A stretch of 64,000 bases of DNA from positions 320,283-384,282 of the forward strand of contig CAOKAC010000001.1 of assembly GCA_948466345.1 (NCBI GenBank), in the 5' to 3' direction. The translations under genes and the position numbers were made by a program. Shown piece after piece: positions 43,513-51,829 of this stretch. The notes below the pieces were generated by a model. The model was given only the letters and a program-made list of their open reading frames with translations. It was not told the origin of the DNA and did not search any database. Source of the DNA: an uncultured Clostridia bacterium (lineage in GTDB: Bacteria > Bacillota > Clostridia > Oscillospirales > CAG-272). Positions within the stretch are counted from its first letter, which is position 1. Each line of letters opens with the position of its first letter.

Positions 43513-44838
43513 TTATTGCTCTGCAACCACAGATTCCGGCTGCCGCCAAATCTGTACAGACCGGGGAAGCGCCCCATCCATTTGTGTAATTTGGAAACGG
43601 TATCCCTGATAGGTTACCTCCGGCGTCTGATCTCGGGAGGGAACATATCCAAGGCTGTCTAGCATAAACCCGCCCAGCGTATCGTAGTCTTCCTCCGGCG
43701 CTGGCAAGCCCAAGCAATCGCACAGCGATGCAAACTGTGTTTGTCCATCCGCGGTCCAGGAGCCGTCCTCATTTTTACAAACCGTTTCTTCTTTTTCTAC
43801 CGTACCGACAATTTCCTGGATTATATCCATAATCGTAATGATTCCGCAGGTGCCGCCATAGTCGTCTACCACTACCGCAAGCTGTTCTCCCGAATTTTTC
43901 ATGTTGGCAAAAATTTCATCCACCGGCTTTTTTTCAAAAACAAAGTATGGAGGACGCATATATTCGGAAACAGGCTTCACTGCAACGGAACCGTCTCTGC
44001 TGTACAGGGGAAAGATATCCTTCATGTACACCACGCCTACAATCTCATCGATATCCTCTTTGGTTACAGGGAATTTCGTATGACCGGTCTCAGCCATACG
44101 TTCAATCAGTTGTCCAACTGTGGAGGATATTTCTATGTCCTCAATTTCCGTACGATGCGTCATAACACGCTCTGCGTCCAAATCGGTAAAAGCAAATACA
44201 TTGGAGAGCAGCTCCACCTCCTGCTCTTCAATCTCGCCTTGGGCCTGCCCTTCGCGCATCATAAGCAGAATGTCTTCTTCCGTAACACGTTCGCCTTCTT
44301 CTCCCTGTTCTACACGCAGCAATCGAAGCACACCGTTTGTGGTGATAGAAAGCAACCACACCAGCGGACGGGTTACCTTAGAAAGGATATGAATAAGAGA
44401 GACGATTCCTCTCGCGGTTTTTTCAGGGCGTACCATAGCTATACGCTTTGGTACCAATTCCCCGAACACCAACATAAAGAAGGTCATCAGCAATGTAATG
44501 AGAAACGTGCTCGCGCCACCGATTACAGTCAGTATAGTTCCCTTTGCGCCCATCTCTGCCGCAAAAGCTGTAATCGGCGCTGCCAGGGAATCTGCCGCAA
44601 AGGCGCCGGACAAAAGCCCTGCAAGGGTAATGCCAATTTGAATGGTAGATAAAAAGTCGCTTGGATGTTCCTTCATTGTGAGCAGCAGACGCGCCTTTTT
44701 ATCCCCTGCCTGCGCGGACGCCTGCAGCTTTGTGCCGGACAACCCCATCATGGCGATTTCTGCCGACGCAAGCATGCCGTTTATCGCTACCAGTACGATT
44801 GTAATGAGTATAGCAATCCATGGACTGCCGTCTTCCAT
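43513..44838 (-). CDS. CorC/HlyC (CNNM) family membrane protein
   Basis: A 441-residue protein. Residues 1 to about 190 form the DUF21/CNNM membrane domain (LVAINGMLASAEIAMMGLS start). About 205-330 is a pair of CBS domains (MTHRTEIEDIEI..., VVVDDYGGTCGIITIMDI). The last 90 residues form the CorC_HlyC domain. Members are linked to Mg2+ or other divalent-cation export and cobalt resistance. It follows the P-type ATPase in the same direction (45 bp), which carries an upstream Mn2+-type riboswitch, so both may serve cation homeostasis. Confidence 0.9.
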   Translation of the reverse strand: MEDGSPWIAILITIVLVAINGMLASAEIAMMGLSGTKLQASAQAGDKKARLLLTMKEHPSDFLSTIQIGITLAGLLSGAFAADSLAAPITAFAAEMGAKGTILTVIGGASTFLITLLMTFFMLVFGELVPKRIAMVRPEKTARGIVSLIHILSKVTRPLVWLLSITTNGVLRLLRVEQGEEGERVTEEDILLMMREGQAQGEIEEQEVELLSNVFAFTDLDAERVMTHRTEIEDIEISSTVGQLIERMAETGHTKFPVTKEDIDEIVGVVYMKDIFPLYSRDGSVAVKPVSEYMRPPYFVFEKKPVDEIFANMKNSGEQLAVVVDDYGGTCGIITIMDIIQEIVGTVEKEETVCKNEDGSWTADGQTQFASLCDCLGLPAPEEDYDTLGGFMLDSLGYVPSRDQTPEVTYQGYRFQITQMDGALPRSVQIWRQPESVVAEQ

Positions 44839-44883
44839 AATTAAATTCTTCCTCCATAAAAAATTGTATAATATAATTGAATC

Positions 44884-47454
44884 TTACTTTTTCAAATGCC
44901 GTTTCATACATTTTGCGATTTCCACAATAGGAATAATCGCTAGTGCAACGCCCAGCGCAGCAAAAAATTCAGCGGCGGACAGCGCTACCAGAGAAAACGC
45001 TGTATTCAGACCAGGCATATAGATCACGCCTGCTGTGAGTACAAAGCTTAGAATCATAGCTCCGGTAAGCAGCTTATTATGGCTGCGCACCTGTAGCAGC
45101 GATTTGTCTCTGCTGCGCATATTGATAGAATGGAAAATCTCGCACATGGATAAAGTGAGAAAAGCCATTGTCATACCGGTCACATGCGACCGGGCGTTTC
45201 CAATAAAGAAGGACCACAAGGTCAGTGCGGCAATTACTCCCCCCTGCAAAACCACATCGATTCCCAGTCCGCCGGAAAACATCGTTTCCCGAGCGTCTCT
45301 CGGCGGCTTTTGCATCGCATCCGCTTCCGCCTGTTCCATCCCCAGCGCCATTGCCGGAAAAGTATCGGTGATCAGGTTGATCCACAAAATCTGCACAGGG
45401 GCAAACAAACGCAGCCCCGCCAGAGTAGCAATAAAAATAGACACCACCTCCGAAAAATTGGACGCAAGCAGAAATTGAATCGCCTTGCGGATGTTTTCAT
45501 AGATTCGACGTCCCTCTTCCACAGCATATACAATCGTGGCAAAGTTGTCATCTGCCAACACCATATCCGCAACATTTTTTGTAACATCGGTGCCGGTAAT
45601 CCCCATACCCACGCCGATATCCGCCGACTTCAACGCTGGTGCATCGTTGACGCCATCGCCGGTCATTGCGGTAATTTTGCCCCGCTTTTTCCAGGCGGTT
45701 ACAATACGTACCTTGTGCTCCGGCTGGACTCTGGCGTATACTGCGATATCTCCAATGCGCCGTTCCAGTTCTGCGTCATCCATTTCGGACAGTTCCGCTC
45801 CGGTTACTGCCTGAGATGCATCCTGCAAAATACCTAGCTCCTTTGCGATAGCAACGGCAGTGTCCTTATGGTCCCCGGTGATCATGATTGGCCGGATACC
45901 AGCTTCACCACAGGCCACGATAGCCTTTTTTACCTCGGGACGGACCGGATCGATCATACCGCACAGTCCGATAAAGGTCAACTCCGTCTCAAGATACTGA
46001 GCAGCCGTATCTGCCGGCAGGGTATCGTATGTTTTGCAGGCAGCGCCTAACACACGCAATGCACGGCCTGCCATTTCGCTGTTTTGGGTAAGGATTTCCT
46101 GCCGCCGTTCCTGGGTCAGCGGAACCGCTATTCCGTTTTCCATTACGCTGGTACACCGGGCCAGTACCTCGTCGGGCGCGCCCTTGGTATATTGAACAAA
46201 GTGCCCCTCCATCGCATGAATGGTAGACATCATCTTTCGCTGTGAGTCAAAGGGGGCTTCCGCAGCGCGGGGAATATCCGTGTGATATCCGCCTTCCATG
46301 GCAAACACGCGCAGCGCCGTTTCCGTGGGATCCCCTATCATCTGGTCCGCGTTCTCCCCCTGTGCATCATTGCAAAGATACATTGCCGCCCGCAGCACAG
46401 TCTCTTCACCGTAGTGCGCTACCACAGTCATTTTATTCTGGGTAAGCGTACCCGTCTTGTCGGAGCACACAATTTGGGTGCAGCCCAATGTTTCTACTGC
46501 AGTCAGCCGGCGAATAATGGCATTTTTCCCGCTCATTTTTGTCACGCCGATAGATAACAGCACCGTTACCACAACTACAAGTCCTTCGGGAATCGCTGCT
46601 ACAGCCAGGCTGATAGCGGTCAGCAAGGACTCCAATACATTCGGTCCGGCAAAACCACCTCCCCGGAGCACGTTAATGATAAATATCACCACACAGATTC
46701 CAAAAACACCGATGCTGAGAACCTTGGAAAGCCCTGCCAGCTTCTGCTGCAGAGGTGTTTTTTCCGTATCTGTATCAGAAAGAATCCCGGCAATTTTGCC
46801 CATTTCCGTATCCATACCTGCAGCGGTAACGACTCCTTCACACCGGCCGTACACTAAGCTTGTTCCCATATAAGCCATATTGGTACGATCTGCCAAAGGA
46901 ACATCCTGTTCCTCCGGCGCCAAGACATCTGCAGCTTTATCGGCAGGAACGGATTCGCCGGTCAGCGCCGCCTCTTCGATTTTCAGACTGGCTGCCTCCA
47001 AAATCCGCATATCTGCAGGAACGCTGTCTCCCGCTTCCAAAAGAACAATATCACCGACGACGATATCCTCCGATTGAATTTTTTCCACAGCGCCGTTTCG
47101 CCGCACCTTGGAATAAGGGGCGGACATTTTCTGCAGTGCCTCAATTGCACGTTCCGCCTTTCCCTCTTGTACAACACCCAGCACCGCGTTTAACACCACT
47201 ACGACCAAAATAATGACCATATCCGCGATTTCTCCAAAGGCACCGGATATGATTGCCGCGGCAATCAGCACCAGGATCATGGGATCCCGAATTTGCTCCC
47301 AAAGCTTGCTGGCCAAGGATTTCTTTTTCCCGGCCTGCAGTCGGTTTTTTCCGTTTGCTAAAAGGCGTTTTTTCGCCTCGCCCGCATCCAGGCCGTCCAT
47401 ACTGCTTCCCACATGATGCAGAACTTCTTTTGTTTCTGCCTGATACAGTTTCAC
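44884..47454 (-). CDS. P2A-type cation ATPase, probable Mn2+/Ca2+ exporter
   Basis: An 856-residue P-type ATPase with all catalytic parts: the TGES loop (ALTGES), the ion-site helix AIPEGLVVVVTVLLSIG, phosphorylation site CSDKTGTLTQNKM (about residue 335), TGDGVNDAPALK hinge and six C-terminal helices. The PEGL motif and overall layout place it with SERCA-like calcium/manganese pumps. A yybP-ykoY-type riboswitch in the leader suggests induction by Mn2+, so manganese efflux is the best guess. The start is a GTG at 47454 with AAGGAG upstream. Confidence 0.9.
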   Translation of the reverse strand: MKLYQAETKEVLHHVGSSMDGLDAGEAKKRLLANGKNRLQAGKKKSLASKLWEQIRDPMILVLIAAAIISGAFGEIADMVIILVVVVLNAVLGVVQEGKAERAIEALQKMSAPYSKVRRNGAVEKIQSEDIVVGDIVLLEAGDSVPADMRILEAASLKIEEAALTGESVPADKAADVLAPEEQDVPLADRTNMAYMGTSLVYGRCEGVVTAAGMDTEMGKIAGILSDTDTEKTPLQQKLAGLSKVLSIGVFGICVVIFIINVLRGGGFAGPNVLESLLTAISLAVAAIPEGLVVVVTVLLSIGVTKMSGKNAIIRRLTAVETLGCTQIVCSDKTGTLTQNKMTVVAHYGEETVLRAAMYLCNDAQGENADQMIGDPTETALRVFAMEGGYHTDIPRAAEAPFDSQRKMMSTIHAMEGHFVQYTKGAPDEVLARCTSVMENGIAVPLTQERRQEILTQNSEMAGRALRVLGAACKTYDTLPADTAAQYLETELTFIGLCGMIDPVRPEVKKAIVACGEAGIRPIMITGDHKDTAVAIAKELGILQDASQAVTGAELSEMDDAELERRIGDIAVYARVQPEHKVRIVTAWKKRGKITAMTGDGVNDAPALKSADIGVGMGITGTDVTKNVADMVLADDNFATIVYAVEEGRRIYENIRKAIQFLLASNFSEVVSIFIATLAGLRLFAPVQILWINLITDTFPAMALGMEQAEADAMQKPPRDARETMFSGGLGIDVVLQGGVIAALTLWSFFIGNARSHVTGMTMAFLTLSMCEIFHSINMRSRDKSLLQVRSHNKLLTGAMILSFVLTAGVIYMPGLNTAFSLVALSAAEFFAALGVALAIIPIVEIAKCMKRHLKK

Positions 47455-47480
47455 CAGAATACTCCTTCTTTCTTTTCATT

Positions 47481-47588
47481 TGTGAGTCTGGCGAATAAAG
47501 GATTGCCAAGTCTGCCTGCGCAGACCAGTGTTGTTGACAATCCACATGTTTGCAGTTCTACCGCAAACATGCCGGCTACTCCCTCACA
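47481..47588 (-). promoter_or_regulatory. yybP-ykoY (Mn2+) riboswitch candidate
   Basis: Minus-strand leader of the ATPase. TGTGAG/CTCACA closes the element. GGGAGTAGCC at the 5' side, a GCATGTTTGC/GCAAACATG arm, TGTCAACAACACTGG and GGCAGACTTGGCAATCC at the 3' side correspond to the conserved blocks of the yybP-ykoY manganese riboswitch as I remember them. P-type ATPases are frequent targets of this class. Assigned by eye without a covariance model. Confidence 0.72.
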
Positions 47589-47627
47589 GTAATCTTTTTT
47601 CCCTGCCACCGGCAGGGAATTGTTATT

Positions 47628-47656
47628 ATTATACAGAGCAGATATGAATAAATCAA
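47628..47656 (-). promoter_or_regulatory. Promoter of the ATPase transcript
   Basis: Minus-strand TTGATT and TATAAT with a 17-bp spacer; a CCCTGCC/GGCAGGG hairpin and the riboswitch follow. Confidence 0.75.
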
Positions 47657-47700
47657 TGCATTTACATTAAATGATTCCCCAAAACTTTACAAACTACGCC

Positions 47701-47729
47701 TTGCATCTCAATAAAATTCATAGTATACT
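47701..47729 (+). promoter_or_regulatory. Promoter of the sugar kinase-ruvX operon
   Basis: TTGCAT and TATACT with a 17-bp spacer, 30 bp before the start codon, which is preceded by GGAGGAG. Confidence 0.65.
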
Positions 47730-47758
47730 AAAAATAATTATAAACGGAGGAGCCTCCT

Positions 47759-48700
47759 ATGAAACACAGAATACTCATTGTAAGCTCGGCCAATATTGAT
47801 TTTGTCCAGCGTATGGCACGGCTGCCCCAACAAGGGGAAACAGTGCTGGAAAGTGCATCCTGTAAATATGTAGCTGGAGGAAAAGGATCCAACAGTGCGG
47901 TAACATTTGCCCGTCTTGGTGCAGACGCAGTTTTTTGCGCGAAAGTTGGACGGGACGAAAACGGCGCACGACTGAAACGGATTTATGGAGAGGAAGGAAT
48001 CGACACCCGGTTTGTGTTTCAAGATGCCGAATCCCCCACCGGACTTGCCTCTATTTTGGTAGAAGAAGAGGATGGCGCCAACCGAATCATTGTATATCCG
48101 GGTGCAAACGGCACGCTGTCTGCCGAAAATGTTGAAGAGGCCTTTACCTGTTATCCTGACGGAGTGTTTGTTCAGCTGGAAATTCCGGACGAGGCAGTTT
48201 TCGCTGCCGCCCGATTTGCCAGAGAAAACGATATTCCCCTGTTCGTAGACGCAGGACCTGTACGTCCTGGTTTTTCCTTGGAAAATTTGGGCAGGGCAGA
48301 AATTTTATCCCCCAATGAAACAGAATGTGCTGCTCTTACCGGTATCGTACCAGACAGCGTAGAAAATTGTCTGAAGGCCGCCATCCACCTTGCGGGAGTG
48401 ACAGAGACAAAATATGTGGTAATCAAGCTTGGCAGCAGGGGATCCTTTGTATATGACGGCAAGTATTATCACTTAGTGCCCGGCCACAAAGTACAGGCAG
48501 TGGATACCACTGCGGCGGGGGATGTTTTCACGGCGGCCCTCTCTTATGCCTATTTGCAAAAAGGGGATATTTTAGAGGCGGCGCGCTTTGCCACTTATGC
48601 CGCAGCCCTGTCCGTGACAAAAGAGGGCGCCGTTCCCTCTGTACCTACGCTGCAGCAGGTGAAGGATTTTGCTGCAGAGATGCGGGAGAGCGGACGATGA
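47759..48700 (+). CDS. rbsK: Ribokinase-like sugar kinase (PfkB family)
   Basis: A 313-residue PfkB-family kinase: N-terminal SSANIDFVQRM, the substrate loop AGGKGSNSAVTFARLGA (about 37-53) and the catalytic Asp with the anion hole in DTTAAGDVFTAAL (about 248). This pattern is closest to ribokinase, though other furanose substrates are possible. The stop overlaps the ruvX start by 4 nt. No sugar transporter is adjacent; nucleoside-derived ribose from the nearby hydrolase is a conceivable source. Confidence 0.88.
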   Translation: MKHRILIVSSANIDFVQRMARLPQQGETVLESASCKYVAGGKGSNSAVTFARLGADAVFCAKVGRDENGARLKRIYGEEGIDTRFVFQDAESPTGLASILVEEEDGANRIIVYPGANGTLSAENVEEAFTCYPDGVFVQLEIPDEAVFAAARFARENDIPLFVDAGPVRPGFSLENLGRAEILSPNETECAALTGIVPDSVENCLKAAIHLAGVTETKYVVIKLGSRGSFVYDGKYYHLVPGHKVQAVDTTAAGDVFTAALSYAYLQKGDILEAARFATYAAALSVTKEGAVPSVPTLQQVKDFAAEMRESGR

Positions 48701-49122
48701 CGGGGATCCTGCTGGGAGTGGATTACGGAGATACCCGCACAGGTCTTGCGGTCAGCGCCGGGAAAATGGCGTTCGGCGCCGGATGCGTGGTATCAAAAAG
48801 TATGCGTAAAACAGTGGAGGGTGTTGCACAAGCCGCCAAGCGCCGGGAGGCGGCGGGCATTGTAATCGGGGACCCGGTAAATATGGACGGAACGAAAGGG
48901 GCCCGGAGCGAAAAATGCCGCATCTTTGCAGGCATGCTGGAACAGAGGACGGGCCTGCCTGTAATTTTATGGGACGAGCGGCTCACCACGGTAAACGCCC
49001 ACGAAATTCTATCAGAAATTAATGTACGGGGTGAAAAACGTAAAAAAGCGGTGGACGAGTTGTCCGCCACGTTGATTTTGCAGTCTTATTTGGATAGCCA
49101 GACGGAAGCGTTTTCCAAATAA
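48697..49122 (+). CDS. ruvX: RuvX/YqgF-type Holliday junction resolvase, pre-16S rRNA nuclease
   Basis: A 141-residue RNase H-fold nuclease: GVDYGDTRTGLAVS at the N-terminus with the first catalytic Asp, a WDERLTT motif (about 93) and a final acidic residue in KKAVDELSATLIL (about 120). Involved in 16S rRNA 5'-end maturation in bacteria tested. Overlaps rbsK by ATGA; a bidirectional terminator follows. Confidence 0.92.
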   Translation: MTGILLGVDYGDTRTGLAVSAGKMAFGAGCVVSKSMRKTVEGVAQAAKRREAAGIVIGDPVNMDGTKGARSEKCRIFAGMLEQRTGLPVILWDERLTTVNAHEILSEINVRGEKRKKAVDELSATLILQSYLDSQTEAFSK

Positions 49123-49170
49123 GATGTTATAAGGAAGGATTCTTTTATCTCTCTATCAAATTGTATAACA

Positions 49171-49198
49171 AAAGGCTCCCGCCTAGGCGGGAGCCTTT
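49171..49198. terminator. Bidirectional terminator between ruvX and the hydrogenase operon
   Basis: AAAGGCTCCCGCC-TA-GGCGGGAGCCTTT, a 13-bp perfect stem closing both converging transcription units. Confidence 0.92.
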
Positions 49199-49208
49199 CC
49201 TATTCCAT

Positions 49209-50636
49209 TTACTTCAACATGGAAATCGCATCCGTAATGGTTTTCTCGTATGCTTCTTTGCCGTATTTGTCCACCTCGGCCTTGTTTTTCTCTCCGTGGG
49301 TAAGACAGCCGGCGCCGCCGATACATCCGCCGATACAGGCCATTCCCTCGATAAAGTTGGCATCCAGGACATTTTTGCTTTTCTTCATTAGGGCGGTACG
49401 GCACGCCTCAATACCATCGCAGGAAAGGGCCTTCAGTTGGAAGTCCGCATCCAGACCGTGTTCTTTCAGCCCTTCGGCTACCGCGTCGGCCAAGCCTCCG
49501 CATCTTGCAAAAATTCTGCCGAAATAGGAAGCGTTGTCCAGCACGTCCTCATCCAGCTCGGTAATTTCCAAATCTTTGCTGTCAAACAGCGCCTGCAGTT
49601 CTTCAAAAGTCATGGCCACATCCACATACTGCCGAACAGCCTCTTTCTGCACTTCTGCCTTTTTGGCGGTGCAGGGACCGATAAATACAATTTTGCAGGG
49701 GGCATCCTGCTCTTTGATATATTTCGCAATGGTGGCCATAGGAGAAAGATTGTGGGATACAAATTCCTTAAGATCCGGGAAAAACTTCTCAATATAGTCT
49801 ACAAAGGCCGGACAGCAGGAACTGGTGAGAAATCCCTTTTCGGCCAACTCTTCCGATTCGGCCCAGGCAACCATATCTGCCCCCAGAGCCGCCTCTACTA
49901 CAGCATGGAATCCAAGTTTCTTCAGACCGCTGATTACCTGTCCCAACTTTGCATATCGGAACTGGCTGGAAATGGACGGAGCTACTACGGCATACACTTT
50001 ATATTTTTGATTGTTTTCGCTCTTTTTGATAATGTCGATCACATCTAAAATATAGGATTTATCCATAATAGCGCCGAACGGACACTGATACACGCACGCC
50101 CCACAGGATATACACTTATCGTTGTTAATGGCGGCGGCTTTATTTTCGTTCATATAAATCGCCTTGATTTTGCAGGCGTTTTCACATGGACGTTTTCGAT
50201 TGACAATAGCCGTATAGGGGCACACCTTTGCACAGGCGCCACAGTCTACACACTTGGATTTATCAATATGGGCCACATGATTGTGGTCAAAGGAAATCGC
50301 GCCCCTGGGGCACACGTCCTCACACCGATGCGCAAGGCAGCCTCGGCAGGAGTTGGTAACCTCGTATCCGCCCATTGGGCATTCGTCACAAGCCGTCTCG
50401 ATTACCTCAATCACGTTGGGGTTCTCCTTGTCTCCCCCCATGGCAAGTCTTACCCGGTCCCCCAAAATCGCGCGTTCCTTATATACGCAGCAGCGCATAG
50501 TTGGCATATTTCCGGGTACGATTTTTTTTGGAATTTCCAGCAGATTGTCCAGGAGGGTGTCGTCCCAAGCTTGTTTTGCCACCTCCCGCAGAACTTTATA
50601 TTTCAAATGCTGGACTTTTGTATCGAATTTTCTCAT
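49209..50636 (-). CDS. [FeFe] hydrogenase, multi-cluster monomeric type
   Basis: A 475-residue protein. The N-terminal third carries several 4Fe-4S motifs (CDECPMGGYEVTNSCRGC... at about 83, CVDCGACAKVCP, a CENACKIKA variant and CISCGACVYQCP). About 220-475 is the H-cluster domain, with the three cysteine loops seen as SSCCPAF, IGPCTAKK and MACIGGCIGG. Loop sequences differ from the TSCCPxW/MPCxxKxxE/MACPGGC of prototypical enzymes and look like group B. Likely evolves H2 from reduced ferredoxin. Last gene of the rex-adhE-hyd operon. Synteny recalls the hfs hydrogenase operon of Thermoanaerobacterium. Confidence 0.9.
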   Translation of the reverse strand: MRKFDTKVQHLKYKVLREVAKQAWDDTLLDNLLEIPKKIVPGNMPTMRCCVYKERAILGDRVRLAMGGDKENPNVIEVIETACDECPMGGYEVTNSCRGCLAHRCEDVCPRGAISFDHNHVAHIDKSKCVDCGACAKVCPYTAIVNRKRPCENACKIKAIYMNENKAAAINNDKCISCGACVYQCPFGAIMDKSYILDVIDIIKKSENNQKYKVYAVVAPSISSQFRYAKLGQVISGLKKLGFHAVVEAALGADMVAWAESEELAEKGFLTSSCCPAFVDYIEKFFPDLKEFVSHNLSPMATIAKYIKEQDAPCKIVFIGPCTAKKAEVQKEAVRQYVDVAMTFEELQALFDSKDLEITELDEDVLDNASYFGRIFARCGGLADAVAEGLKEHGLDADFQLKALSCDGIEACRTALMKKSKNVLDANFIEGMACIGGCIGGAGCLTHGEKNKAEVDKYGKEAYEKTITDAISMLK

Positions 50637-50656
50637 TATATATCCCTGTATCTCCT

Positions 50657-51829
50657 TTAGAAGTAGCTTACCTTGATGCGTTTACCCATCTGCCGCAGGC
50701 AGTCGGTAAGCTCCTCTACCAAATTCATTTTAATATTGAATGTAATGGGCAGCTCAGGATTCTGATGGGCCGGATTGACCGCCCGCCCTACATAAAAGTT
50801 GATATCCGTCGCCTCCTCAAACAGCAAACGACAAATCATGGACGCGCCGTCTCGCTTTGTACTCCAATGCTCGTACAGCTCATTCTTATCCAGTACGTCT
50901 CTGGCGTATTCGATCACCTTGTTTATGGTGATCACCCCTTCGGTCACCAGGTCTATCCCTTCTATCTCCGCGATAGGCGGCACATCGCTGTGATCAAAAT
51001 GCAGACTCGCCTTAAGCGGTTTCCCAAGGTACTGGGATGCAATAGTAGAGGTGGTACCGCCGCAAACGATGTGCTTGCCTTCTTTAGAGAAAAACAACGA
51101 CATCATTCGATTACAGTCGTCCCGATTTCGGGGGGGACCAAACAGAATATTCATAGGAGCACGGCGTCGGATATGGATTACACAGGCAGTAGCGTCATCG
51201 CCGGGGCGATAACCATACTGCTTATTGCATTCGTCCACCAGCATGGTAGAAAGCGTTTTCGCGGTGTATCCCACATGGGCAAAAGTTTCCATAAAATCAA
51301 TGATATTTTCCCGTTTCCAGCCGAAATTGTAAGCAAGGCCAATTCCTGCGTGGGGACAGCCATCGCTCATAGCAATAAAAATATCGTTTTCCTGCAAATC
51401 AATCACAGACTTATAAATTTTCTTGCCGTCAATATTCAGCTCACTTCTGGGATATTCAAAATTTTTGCAATCCCGCAGCAGAATCACTTGGGGATTGTCA
51501 TACTGGATCAGCTCCGCCCGCTCGTTTTCTATCAAATGTATAATCGTAAAAGTGGAGTATGCCACACCTCTGGTGGAGCAAATGGGAAGAGTGGCCGCAA
51601 TGGTAGCCACGCATTCCTCCAACGGCAGTCCCTCCGCCATCATAGTAGAAATAATTTTGGAGGTTAGTGTGGAAAGAATGCTGGCTTTCACTCCACTGCC
51701 CAGCCCGTCTGCCAACACGATGACAGTGGAATTGTCCCCCTGCTCCACGATATCCACATGATCTCCGCAGAGCTGTTCTCCCTCATGGTTGATGCTTTTC
51801 CAGCCGATATCAGCACACAAATTATTCAT
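50657..51829 (-). CDS. SpoIIE-type PP2C phosphatase linked to hydrogenases
   Basis: A 390-residue protein. Residues 1 to about 220 are a SpoIIE/PP2C phosphatase domain with metal-binding Asp in VLADGLGSGVKAS (about 40), MSDGCPHAG and GDDATACVI. About 225-390 is an uncharacterised C-terminal domain. The start overlaps the HydS stop by 8 nt. PP2C genes sit beside sensory hydrogenases in several clostridia, where the pair is thought to relay H2 or redox status by dephosphorylating a partner. The partner may be the target of the kinase-fold protein in this operon. Confidence 0.9.
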   Translation of the reverse strand: MNNLCADIGWKSINHEGEQLCGDHVDIVEQGDNSTVIVLADGLGSGVKASILSTLTSKIISTMMAEGLPLEECVATIAATLPICSTRGVAYSTFTIIHLIENERAELIQYDNPQVILLRDCKNFEYPRSELNIDGKKIYKSVIDLQENDIFIAMSDGCPHAGIGLAYNFGWKRENIIDFMETFAHVGYTAKTLSTMLVDECNKQYGYRPGDDATACVIHIRRRAPMNILFGPPRNRDDCNRMMSLFFSKEGKHIVCGGTTSTIASQYLGKPLKASLHFDHSDVPPIAEIEGIDLVTEGVITINKVIEYARDVLDKNELYEHWSTKRDGASMICRLLFEEATDINFYVGRAVNPAHQNPELPITFNIKMNLVEELTDCLRQMGKRIKVSYF

